Of a stretch of 64,000 nt of DNA, positions 23,301 through 31,480 are shown piece by piece; the stretch's first letter is position 1, and each line of letters opens with the position of its first letter. The stretch lies in NCBI GenBank assembly GCA_003116995.1, contig BDSL01000068.1, positions 310,001 through 374,000 on the forward strand, read 5' to 3'. Below the pieces are notes generated by a model, which was not told where the DNA came from, ran no database searches, and worked only from the letters and a program-made list of their open reading frames with translations. Both the position numbers and the translations under genes were made by a program. The DNA is from Yamagishiella unicocca (Eukaryota; Chlorophyta; Chlorophyceae; Chlamydomonadales; Volvocaceae).

Positions 23301-26300
23301 ATGCCTGCGCCTCCGCCGCCCGCAGAAGTTCCCGCCGCCGGGGGTCGTCACAGACCTGCGCCCGCTGATAGAAACTCTCCGCGTTCTCCTGTAACGCTGC
23401 CACGGAAGACTCAACCTTCCTTTTGAACTGGGCTGGGTCCCGAGCTGCCGACCGCATATCAAACACCCTGGCCATCTCGCCCATGAAGGAGATACTTTCT
23501 GCCGCGTGGGTGAACTCCTCCCCGTTCCCCAAAATCTCCTCAAGCGCTTTGCCACACCGGTCGCCTGCTCCCAACCGAGCCAGCTCGCCCTTCCCCAAAC
23601 CGTTGGGTGGAAACTGAGCCGCTGGAAGCTGTAGCTGCATAGACGGAAGCGGAAGCTGCGCTACGTTTCCACTCTGGAGAATGTCCCCCAGCGCAGCAAG
23701 CTGCCGATCCAACTCGTTACTGGTGAGTCGGTTCGCCGCAGCTGCCTGAAGCGCTGGAGCCAAGGGCTGGCGAAACTCCCCCAACCCTGCTGGGACGACC
23801 TCGTTGCCTACCCCCGCCTGCCGAGGAACTCCCGCCATCTCACCTGCTTCACCCCCCGCCACGAGAGCCGGCGCTCTTGCTGCCGGAGGAGCTGCAGGAG
23901 GTGCTGCTGATGGCCCTGCTGGTGCCCCTGCGGGCGCGGTATATACCACCAGCTGCCCACTGGCACTCAACGACGCTGCCGACAACGCTCTTATCTTTGC
24001 TGATTCTAAGCGCGCCTTTCCCTCCAATGCCTCCAACCGGGCCTCGCGGCGCGCCAAAAGCTCCAAATACCGCGGCTGCTTCTGCTCGATACGAAGCTTA
24101 TCCGAAAGAAGAGAGGCTTCCAACGAAGATATGGTTGCATCCAGCTGCCCCTGCGCGGCCCGCGTAGCCACCGTGGGCTCTCCCAAAGCGGCGACCGCTT
24201 TCGCGAAATTGTCATTCACCGCCGCCACCTCGGCCAGGCAAGCCTGAAGGTGCGCATCTTCCTCCGGAGTAAATATGGCACACTCTGGTGACGCCAGTCT
24301 AGCTTTCAAGGCCGCGATGCCTTCGGACAAGGCGGCGATCCCCGCCATGTCAGCGATCCCGCTGAGGGTCGAAAACACAACACCAACGGCCGAAAGACGA
24401 ACGCTTTCCAGTCCAAACGACCACCAAGAATACCGTAAACCGACCACCAGCAGGCCTCCAAGGCCTCCCCTCCAAAAATACGGCCGACCTGGCCGGGCCC
24501 TATGCGCCCAAAAAGCCATTTTTCAGAAGAAGAAACCCGAAAAATATACAGTTACTCGGCTGCCGCAGGAGGGGGGGGGTTGCCTTGGGTGGCTGCTTGG
24601 CTGGGTGGCTGCCTGGGTGGCTGGGTGCTTGGGGTGCCTGCCTGGGTGGCTGGGTGGCTGGCTGGATTTGGGAGGAAACCCGGATGGGTACCCGGGTGGC
24701 TGCGATGCCCGGGTGGCTGCCTGCTGGGTGGGGCACCTGCGGCGCCTGCGGTTAACAAAACACCTGTGTAAAAAACACGTGAGAGGTTGAGGCCGTGATG
24801 CCCGGGGCGAAGCAGGCGGTGGGAGCCCGCTCGAGGGGCGCGTGTATTATCTGAGTGAGGGCACGAAGCAGTCGCCGCGGGGGTTCGCCGGGCCGCCACT
24901 GCACACCGCTGTCCGGTGGCCGGCCCCACAGAGCCCGCTGCACTGCAGCCAACACGTGTTCTGCCCCACCACGTTCTGTGCCGCTGCCCCTGCCCGCGCG
25001 CACCCCTCAGGTCTCTGGACCAGGTGAAGGAGGAGGGCATCACCTTGTACCAGGTGGGGGCGCAGGGCCGCGTCGGGCTGCGCATCGAAGCGACCCCCTG
25101 ACGATTGGTTCGTCGTAACAACGCCCTCCCTGACGATTGTTCGTCGTAACAACGCCCTCCCTGTCGGTTGGTTCGTCGTAACAACGCCCTCCCTGACGAT
25201 TGATTCGTCGTAACAACGACCCCCTGACGATTGGTTCGTCGTAACAACGCCCTCCCTGTCGGTTGGTTCGTCGCAACAGCGACAGCGATCAACCGGTGAC
25301 ACTGCTGCGGCGTTGATTGCCTGAGCTCCCGCGCACACCACCCGCCGTGTCAAGCAACCACGCCGTGCCAATCAAAGCAAGCCGCTAAGCCGCTAATTAC
25401 CCGCATACCCGGTACTCCACCACCAACCCTCCCTCGCTCGCCAGGCGTCCTGCCTGGCCCGCTGCAACGGCGCGCGAGTGGAGCTTCGCCCGTACGGCAG
25501 CAACTCCATCGAGCAGTTCCGAGCGGAAGTGGAGGCGATATGCCGTAGCGGGGAGGAGCACATCGTGGTGTCGTACAGCCGCAAGGTGGGTTGGCACACA
25601 ACCAACCATGGTTGCATCGTGGTGTCGTACAGCCTCAAGGTGGGTTGGCACACAACCAACCATGGCAGTCTCGCACTGACTTTCGCTGGGTTTTGGGAGA
25701 GCTAGCTAGGAGTTGGGAGTTGGTCCGGGGTCCGGCGGTGCGGTGAAGCAGAGCTGGCGCGAGTGGCCGGCGCCTGCAGGGAGGAGGGAGGGAGGGCGCG
25801 GACTCATCGGTTGAAGGTTGCGCCTGTAGCCGCTAGGGAGGAAGGTCACAGTCGCAGCAGCGGCCAAAACAACAACAACAAGGGCAGCACCACACCTACG
25901 ACGGCCGGAGATGTAGGCGGAATCGAGACGGAATGTTAAGGTCGCCACATTCCACTGCCGCCCCTTTGTCCTCGCCAGGGCTTACCGTGTATCACTCATC
26001 GACCCTCAACAGTTTATGCATCGATCGTGCCGCGCCGAATGCTGGTTACGGTTTGCGAGGGCAGGATCCGTTCCCTTACCGCCCCCTTCCTTTCCCCTTC
26101 TACTTGCCACACAGCCCTTCCTGCAGACGGGCGACGGCCACTTCAGCCCCATCGGCGGCTACCACCGGGGAAAGGACTTGGTGCTGGTGCTGGATGTGGT
26201 GGGTAGGAGTGGGGTTGGGGTTGGTCCTGATGTGTCGCCGGTATGAGCAGTGAAGCAGGTATCGCTTGCGTCCAGAACGCGGCCGAAATGTCGTTTTGGT

Positions 26301-29085
26301 CCTTGTCAGGATTTCGGACTAACTCGCATATTGGCGGTGATATCCTGCTGCGTCGAGGCGCACCAACTGGAAACCCGCTTGCTGAAGTCCCCCGATCGAC
26401 CCCGACCCTGTCGCTTGACAGACATGCCCCGCCGCGCTGTGATCTGCCCTCTTGGCCGCCGCCGTGACCGCCACCTCGCGCCTCCCTTCCCTTCCCTCTC
26501 ATCCGCACTTCGCTGGACATCCCGACACCCTCTGGCTCAACCTCAGGCGCGGTTCAAGTATCCACCGGTAAGCCGTCCTGAGGAGCCCGCATCCCCTCTT
26601 GCCTCTCTGAGACGGACCCCCGCCCCGCATCCAACCCACCCACCGCATATGCGCGCCACGCGCTCATGGCTGAACCCCGGTTGGGCCCTCCCTGGACCAC
26701 CAGCTTTCCCTTGCAATCCCGGTCGCTGCCATACACCTCCCCTGACCGACTGCCGCGACGAGCACCCTGGCGGCTGCGCCTCCGCGGATATCATGAGAGG
26801 GCAGCAGCTGCCGGGCACTTCCGCCTGCTCGGGGCAGGGTCTGTCGTACGCCACTGAATCCTTGCCAAGCATCACCGACTTCGCTGCCCCTGCATACCCG
26901 CCTAGCACTGTTTTGCGCCTTGCCTTGCCCCCCCCCTTCCGCCTTGTAGCCCCTCCCCCTGACAGCCTCCCCCGCCCTGCCCTCCCTCGAGCTCCGCAGC
27001 ACTGGGTGCCGCTGAAGCTGCTGTACCACGCCATGTCGTACACGGATCCCGTGACTGGCCGCCCGCGCGGCTACATGCGCATGGCCTCTAACCCGCTGCT
27101 TGACTCGGTGCTCTTGACGCTGGACGTGCGGAGTGACGCGTGGAAGCCGGCAGACGACTTCCTCCGGCTTCGGGCGCCAGCTTTCGTAAAGGTGTGTCAG
27201 GGAGGCGGGCGGGAGCGCGGGGAACGACATCACCGGTATTTTGGCGTCGTGAGGAGGAGGGCAAGCAACTGTCAGTGTAGGAATGCGGTGATGATGCTGA
27301 TGAAGGGGCTGGCTGGGTAGGATAGGTGGAACAAGTTGGGAGTACCGGTGGGGGCAATCTTGGGGGGGCCTCAAGGGAAGGGCTCTTGGGTGGGGAGCGC
27401 TCTTGGGGGCCCATCTTTGGAGCCCTCTTGGTTGGGTGTTGTCAACTTTGGTGACCGCAGCAAGTCACTGCAGCTGTATACTGCGTGATCTGCTGTGTTT
27501 ATGAATCCTTCCCCCATTACCCGCACGGGGGCGCATCGAAGGCACTGGCGCAGCAGGGCGGCCTCAGCGGCGAGGATGTCGTACGACGGCTGGTTGACGC
27601 CATGCCGCTGGCGTCGCTAGACGCGTTCCTCGTCGCAAGATCAGGTGCGCCGCTGGCGGCGACGGCGACCGCGGCGGCGACGGCGGCGGCTGAGCGGATA
27701 GCTGCCGCTCTGAAGGATAGCGATGACACGTGTGGCAGCGGTGTCGGCACCGGCACCAGCACCGCCGCACGCGCTGCTGAAACCTCTTCCTGCGGGTCTC
27801 CGGAGATACTGGCGGCAGCTGTGAGGAGAGCTTCGGAGGTGGGCAACGCCGCCGCCGCCGACGCCGCCGCCGCCACTGCGTCCTCATTCGCGTCCTCATC
27901 GGGCCAGCGGGCGGGCGTCGGCAGTTCGACCCCGGCTGCCGTCATTGCCCCTAGGCGGCGCCACAGCAAGGGGCCTTCGCAGCACGCAGAGGATTTCGCT
28001 CAGGAGTTGATCGGCAAGAAGCACAGCGCAGGAGATGACACCGCCGCGTTGTCGAAATCGTGCGCCAGCGGCAGCTGCGGCTCCGGGATTGACTGCGGCA
28101 GTAGCACTGGCAGCGGCGGCGGCGCCGCCGCCGCCAGCAGCTGTGGCAGCACCAGCAGCACCAGCACCAACAGTAGCCTGATGGCTGCTGCTACAGCCGT
28201 CTTCACCGCGCAGGACCGCTGCATTCCGCAGGGGCAACGGCAGCAGCTCTTGGACGAGCTGCGGGTTATGCCGTTGTACTCGCTGGTCGCAAACCACCTA
28301 GCGGACGTCGCAGCTCGCGTCGGTGGCGACCGCCAGGGTCTTGCTCTCGGCTCGGCCCCCGCCGCGGCCTTGACGTCCGCCTCTGAGTCGGGTTCGGGCT
28401 TGGGATCCGTACGACAGTCCCCGAAGCGCCCGTCGACGCTGCAGCGGCAGCAGCGGGCGGATTGGCTGGCTGAGAAGGTGGTGATGGCGCTGCTGATGCT
28501 CAAGGTGGGCGTGTGGCCCGCCCAGCAGAGCTGGCGCGACCCGGCGGCTGGCGCGCAGTGGCATGCACTGATGGGGCTGGGTGGCTACAGCGTGGTTGAG
28601 GCTGAGGCGGCGTACCTTCGAGAGCAGCTCGAACACATAGACGAGGTGCTGCAGGTGGGTCGGTTGGCTGTATGCCTGGCCGTGTTTGTGGCGCTTGCTC
28701 CCGACCTGCTGTCTGCTCACTGCCGGCCGCCGTTCGCTCAGGCAGGTTGCGAATCGTCTTGCCCTGACCTCCGCCAGCTGGATGCATGGCCTCCCCCTCC
28801 ATCAGGCTCCGGCCCCCAGCCTCGCTGTGATTCGCACCTCCATCCTGCCCCGCCCTGCCATCACCGCTGCGATTCGCACCTCCATCCTGCCCTGCCCAGC
28901 CATCATCACTGCGATTCGCACCTCCATCCTGCCCTGCCCTGCCATCATCACTGCGGGACGCCCGGCCCTTAATCCAGTCCTGAGCCCCTGCCCGCCGACC
29001 TCTCGACGATACGCAGAGTGGCGACATCGAGGGCACCTGCGGCGAACACAGCTCCCGACTGGACTGCGCAGCACATGGACATTAG
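17336..29085 (+). CDS. PCS: Phytochelatin synthase (glutathione gamma-glutamylcysteinyltransferase)
   Basis: Makes metal-chelating (gamma-Glu-Cys)n-Gly peptides from glutathione. Exons: 17336-17717, 17942-18014, 18664-18795, 25011-25053, 25445-25585, 26115-26198, 26547-26567 (a 21-nt microexon, ARFKYPP), 27000-27191, 27461-28654 and a tentative last exon 29017-29085; about 776 aa. Catalytic triad: Cys160 ([10 protein letters not shown]), His266 ([12 protein letters not shown]), Asp284 (LDVARFKYPP). The C-H and H-D spacings of 106 and 18 equal those of the plant enzyme. [16 protein letters not shown] and [16 protein letters not shown] mark the domain start. The C-terminal half is Ala/Ser/Gly-rich. 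The ATG at 17336 adds a 62-residue organelle-type leader before a second in-frame ATG at 17522. Intron 3 (about 6.2 kb) hosts a retrotransposon. The 3' end is uncertain: unspliced, the frame would instead stop at 28972. Confidence 0.88.
18278..18470 (+). repeat. Purine-rich minisatellite in phytochelatin synthase intron 2
   Basis: Imperfect GGAAAGTGGGGAAGCGGA-type units, almost entirely purine on the plus strand. A CCCTCCCTGA repeat follows before the exon 3 acceptor (18663). Confidence 0.9.
19242..20510 (-). CDS. Tyrosine recombinase ORF of the retrotransposon, with an N-terminal PHD-like finger
   Basis: About 422 aa from the ATG at 20510, overlapping the end of the RT ORF by about 29 bases in another frame. 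The N-terminal part has [18 protein letters not shown]...HRRCLGL...WFWCSHC, a C4HC3-spaced PHD-like zinc finger. The C-terminal part has the tyrosine recombinase signature: Arg in [20 protein letters not shown] (H-x-x-R), HGRW, and the nucleophile Tyr in DGYV. It would integrate or circularise the cDNA. There are no internal stops. The open frame extends to 20534, but only from a GTG. Confidence 0.85.
   Translation of the reverse strand: MTSWCSVSRDPFSRPPAVDGGQAQCAVCSRPADGGTLRCEGCLIQAHRRCLGLAAGAYSGGWFWCSHCLLTEAGLQPGQGGPYVAGLVDQVVNLAGSAVASSSAVTYEAHRRRFAEFVTESLGASVETAFPPGRDKDLNRVVVCLFIVHAASRWSRSTIEGTLSALADWQRSRGIPASQHIRQDPMVQRTLTQALRARVGVKAAGPKAKSGMPISLLRILIDWLAAKVQVAPSDGDGREQDACWLVLGFFGMLRRSELAGLQVGDVRELPGGGLALVIRRSKTDQLGVGAVVHLAGVSGSGVKIGQIVARHVSNALEAGAAQQHPLFCKGAQWGARPVGLAKGDFTNRLRSLLREVQRGYPQLGFDVAEFSAHSLRRGGATAATAGGAQREAIKAHGRWKSDAVDGYVVPAASVRMQIVEAM
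20482..22551 (-). CDS. Reverse transcriptase / RNase H ORF of the retrotransposon
   Basis: 689 aa. RT: the RPIIDPS region, [35 protein letters not shown] and the catalytic [11 protein letters not shown]. RNase [14 protein letters not shown], an ELKAVL Glu, VRCDNTQAV and [12 protein letters not shown] give the D-E-D-D set. The RNase H sits directly after the RT with no protease. The ORF is intact. The N-terminal 100 residues show no domain. A 330-base gap separates it from the gag-like ORF, so expression may need its own initiation or a splice. Confidence 0.9.
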   Translation of the reverse strand: MSASVGLLLCLTEDWLPSSVAEAPAATGWFGRDGNKLRTAAWQRYGFDSPAIRNEAAWVFHTQPQFSHHLANYPLTPDHRVWLGQHFDELLASGQTEQYDPNLHGSEADFAVVINPLFVVVKDGTSLRPIIDPSRSGVNECMTRLPCPLPDLNTILQHLPSEGFLGKRDLASGFHHVKLCTEARRFMAFRHPVSGALQRWVVLPFGASQSPPIFVELTTAACAIFQTECDRRGLRVIIFVYVDDFIILGATHADVVGAFAVLDQLGTELGLEWKASKDRGKDVPLQQLDFLGMLFDTVALEMRISTDKRSRYAKDVSSLLTDAATGPVSRKTLQAVAGKLTFIARACRWGASFLQAVYDDLFSTLHRPPATVRLSAAATDDLTFWLTILGDVSSVWDGVKRCVVADLDLVRGEFLGTDGAIVFTDASGKGFGAAWEVSEVQGEWGPEERGLHVAWLELKAVLRALQSWAASLAGRRVLVRCDNTQAVAAITRGSTRVAEGRQIARQIAALAIQFSFEVRAEHIRGVDNGRADRLSRQLSSARDQNLQLKPSIFRELCGGGRYSPSVDCCCDPRGSNAQPGCRSFFSAVNSVLGREAELAGQVLWAFPPQELVGEVLAVIERAVVLDSSTRATVVVPDWRARGWHSWFVRRESSRFRILRVLRSGRRLCLWPWGEEADPCPYDLLVLRIP
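22882..24348 (-). CDS. Gag-like ORF of the retrotransposon
   Basis: About 488 aa from the Met at 24348; the frame stays open upstream to 24519. It has a coiled-coil-prone Ala/Leu/Glu/Arg-rich N-terminal third, an Ala/Pro linker, and a CCHC zinc knuckle [14 protein letters not shown] near the C-terminus (C-x2-C-x4-H-x4-C). Inferred to be the nucleic-acid-binding structural protein of the element. Confidence 0.8.
   Translation of the reverse strand: MAGIAALSEGIAALKARLASPECAIFTPEEDAHLQACLAEVAAVNDNFAKAVAALGEPTVATRAAQGQLDATISSLEASLLSDKLRIEQKQPRYLELLARREARLEALEGKARLESAKIRALSAASLSASGQLVVYTAPAGAPAGPSAAPPAAPPAARAPALVAGGEAGEMAGVPRQAGVGNEVVPAGLGEFRQPLAPALQAAAANRLTSNELDRQLAALGDILQSGNVAQLPLPSMQLQLPAAQFPPNGLGKGELARLGAGDRCGKALEEILGNGEEFTHAAESISFMGEMARVFDMRSAARDPAQFKRKVESSVAALQENAESFYQRAQVCDDPRRRELLRAAEAQAWRRVSELQGAFASVSAVAAVLPFKDAVNVMTKGTEQEKIFVQGFAGLTDSQRASMFKLTGAGLASVVPVPPVPRPQAAQQPRLGGDRGGGQGSLCFHCNTAGHTFRHCAALAVLYQQDPMEAERAWSDYSSRVRGSKVA
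24570..24735 (+). repeat. TGGGTGGCTGCC-type tandem repeat upstream of the retrotransposon ORFs
   Basis: Imperfect 8-12 base units of GGGTGGCTG, possibly part of the element's terminal or leader region. Confidence 0.7.
25095..25281 (+). repeat. ~30-bp minisatellite in phytochelatin synthase intron 4
   Basis: Six imperfect units of CCTGACGATTGGTTCGTCG then TAACAACG between exon 4 and exon 5. Confidence 0.9.
25561..25668 (+). repeat. 54-bp duplication spanning the exon 5 donor of phytochelatin synthase
   Basis: Two tandem 54-base units start at 25561 and 25615. Each has the exon 5 end (SYSRK, SYSLK in copy 2) and a GTGGGT donor (25586 and 25640). The period is a multiple of three with no stop, so donor 2 would add 18 in-frame residues. 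Confidence 0.9.
28665..28965 (+). repeat. Repeat at the phytochelatin synthase 3' end, with a 42-bp minisatellite
   Basis: Contains three 42-base units (ATTCGCACCTCCATCCTGCC...) from about 28826. A diverged copy of the whole block lies at 36540-36870. It is either the last intron or, if unspliced, encodes [14 protein letters not shown] repeats to a stop at 28972. Confidence 0.75.
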
Positions 29086-29489
29086 CGGCGGCAGCACCCG
29101 CGTGCCGTACACTACTGAGCGTTCGCCGTGACGTTCTCGCGCACTATTATATGGAGGCATACAGTACTGTCTTACCTACTACGACTAGGTAGGACCGCAC
29201 CGCGAGTGCTTACGGCTTAGGGTGGAATCCAGTAGGCCGACCCTGTGGGGGTGGAATGTTTGGGAATATGGTAGCGGATGGTGCAGCGTCGCCGCCTACT
29301 GAAGGCAAGATACGTAGCCCTTGTCGCCGACTTTTGGACACTGTGCTGGGTCGGGTTCTTGCGTGCGGCAGCGCTGTGCGCGGAATCGTGTGTCGCATTT
29401 ACCGCCAGTGATGCTTGCATGACGGCCTGAACTTACCTAGGGGATGAACCTGGGCATTGTATTAGACAGCATTCAAGAGGAAACCGCAT

Positions 29490-29494
29490 TGTAA
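29490..29494 (+). terminator. Candidate TGTAA poly(A) signal of phytochelatin synthase
   Basis: TGTAA lies about 400 bases after the tentative stop at 29085 and just before a MITE (29547). Confidence 0.35.
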
Positions 29495-29546
29495 ATAACT
29501 ATGCAGTGCGTACCCGCGCTTGACAGCCACAAAATGGAGCGGTTGG

Positions 29547-30379
29547 TTGTTGTAACGATTACAGTGGGTTCCAGACCAAGAGGTAGAACCATCGGGCGCA
29601 TCGCCTGACACTGAAAAAGACGGAGGAAACAAAGACCGACATGCACCGGAACAAAGGCAAACCACCAGAACACCAAAGCGACAGGCTGTAGGCACACTGA
29701 GCAGCAGCCAGCACCCCAGGGGGAATTTGCACTAGAGGCTCCCCTATCAGGAACTGGCCACCAACCAACCTAACAACCCATCACCCGACGAACCAGTGAA
29801 GCGCCGCAACGATGCAAACATCGGAACCAGCCACCTCTCATCCCATAAGGCACGGATCCCAAACAGGGCTCAACACGCCTATAGAGCCGGAAAGTATGAA
29901 GCCCAGGAAACCCCGCTCCCCAATACAACCCAGGCCGATCACGAATCCACCAGTACCTCAGCCGGTTCCCCGCACACGAGGCGACTGGCAACAACCCGCA
30001 AGAAAGGATGCCGAGGCCCCACTGCATCCCAGCCTTTCTGGGGAAGCCCCAGCGCAGCAAAGCCCCTCAGAAGGGCCCAAAACTCCACCACCCCACGGCG
30101 AACGGCACGATCCAGAAGACCACTACCCGGAGTAAGAGGGGGACCACCAGCAGCGGTTGGTATTGCACAGCACGCCAATAGCATCAGCTCGTCGCCACCT
30201 CTTCGCGCGAGAGCACCCTCGGCCGTCGCGCAGGTGTTTCGGCTCGAATGGGGTGGTTTGCAAACCTTACGCGAATCGTTGCACGAGCATGAGGGCTTCC
30301 GTATCCTGCCGTATAACAACACCGATGCGCCCGATGGTTCTACCTCTTGGTCTGGAACCCACTGTAACCGTTACAACAA
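29547..30379. mobile_element. Full-length MITE-like element with 57-bp inverted terminal repeats
   Basis: 833 bases. The left TIR (29547-29603) and right TIR (30323-30379) are inverted copies, beginning TTGTTGTAACGRTTACAG and ending in CATCGGGCGCATCG. The outermost bases hold a small palindrome, TGTAAC-G-GTTACA. It has no transposase, so it is non-autonomous. Reading CAGTGGG as the true end would be compatible with a hAT-like terminus, but no clean target duplication is visible. It is the only copy here with both ends. Confidence 0.8.
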
Positions 30380-30461
30380 CCGAAATGATCAACAATGAAC
30401 CTGCAACGTGTTTAAGAGTATACCCTAAAGCCCGTACCGGTATGCTCTCCGCCAAAGATAG

Positions 30462-30530
30462 CGGTAACTTGTTACAATGGGCCCCAGACCGTAAGGTAGA
30501 GCCATCGGGCGCATCGCCTGACACTGAAGG
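30462..30530 (+). repeat. MITE terminal repeat, solo end
   Basis: Runs from TAACTTGTTACAATGGGCCC through GGTAGAGCCATCGGGCGC to GACACTGAAGG. It lies 80 bases right of the full element, in left-end orientation. Confidence 0.7.
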
Positions 30531-30868
30531 TGCTTGCACATCTGACCCGTCCCGGCGAAACCATTCGAGCTGGGCACTCGGCAAGCCCTCGCGTCAGAGC
30601 CGAGCTACCTCCTATGGCGCTGTGCTAGGCTGTACCCCTACATCTCAGCGGGTAACCAATCTTCGCGGCTATTTCTGTACATTGAATCCCTCCAGCACAC
30701 AATCACGCACATGCCGAGTTCTATGTACAGGTACCTCGCAAGGCGCACAGTGAGGCGCCAAAAGCCCAATACACAGGAATCACTATGTACACAGCTATGC
30801 ACGTCGAGCGCATTCCTGCTTGTATTGCACGGAGCAAACCAGGGAGTCCTGCAAGCATCCGCCAACGG

Positions 30869-30873
30869 TTACA
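30869..30873 (-). terminator. Candidate TGTAA poly(A) signal of the downstream metalloprotease gene
   Basis: TGTAA on the minus strand, about 610 bases after the stop at 31481. Confidence 0.3.
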
Positions 30874-31249
30874 CTCCTGTACTACACACCGGTCCGTCGA
30901 GACAACAACTACTCTCCCTGTGTCACGCAGCCCGCACGCATGTCGGTTCCATCCAGCGGCTCGCTCCGCCCGGGCACTCCCTTATTGCTACAGTACACGT
31001 GTTCACGCAGCACCAATCGTGCGCGTTTCCGTTAGAAAGGACCATGTCGCTTGATTTCACGACGTGGTGGGCATAACGGTAAACGTGCTCGTCACATATG
31101 ATGTTGTATAGTGTGCGATCGAGCGACACTTTGCTCATTCACCGCAGCGACCTTGCGTATGCTGACTGCATGTATGCTAGACAATCTCAAGCTGGCTGGA
31201 GAGCTGCTAACCTGCCACCCCGAGGCATGCGTGTCCGCATACACGGTAG

Positions 31250-31329
31250 TACGATGTGCCCGATGGTTCTACCTTCTGGTCTGGAACCCACTGTAACAGT
31301 TACTACTACTACTACTACTACTACTACTT
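31250..31329 (-). repeat. MITE end fused to an ACT trinucleotide run
   Basis: A right-end-type terminal repeat (CCCGATGGTTCTACC...CCCACTGTAACAG) runs straight into about ten ACT/TAC triplets (to 31329). Other copies end in short TTG/ACA triplet runs, so the element tip and the microsatellite seem related. Confidence 0.7.
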
Positions 31330-31480
31330 GTGACGTTGGGCTCCCGACCAAAAGGCAGAACCACGCGTTTTCATTGCAACAGCTCAAGCCAATGAAACAA
31401 GTACTAAAACTTCAACCAGTTGCGCAGTGCCCTTAGCTTCTGGCTGGCACCGTCACCCTGTACGGCACGCACCGCTGCAG

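Larger units (their letters stand above)
19242..24519 (-). mobile_element. DIRS/PAT-like tyrosine-recombinase retrotransposon inside intron 3 of the PCS gene
   Basis: Three intact minus-strand ORFs in the order gag-like, RT/RNase H, tyrosine recombinase. There is no aspartic protease or DDE integrase, which is the DIRS-order layout known from algae (TOC3, Kangaroo). It is antisense to the host gene. The outer boundaries and the split or inverted repeats expected for this order were not resolved; the element probably extends beyond the coordinates given, within 18796-25010. A GTGGCTGCCTGG-type tandem array (24570-24735) sits at its upstream side. Confidence 0.8.

Noticed and set aside
29547..29603. 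tRNA-derived SINE (GGTTCCAGACC resembles a B box)
   Set aside because: The same sequence forms perfect inverted ends of one element, which fits a DNA transposon. No A box or poly(A) tail is seen.
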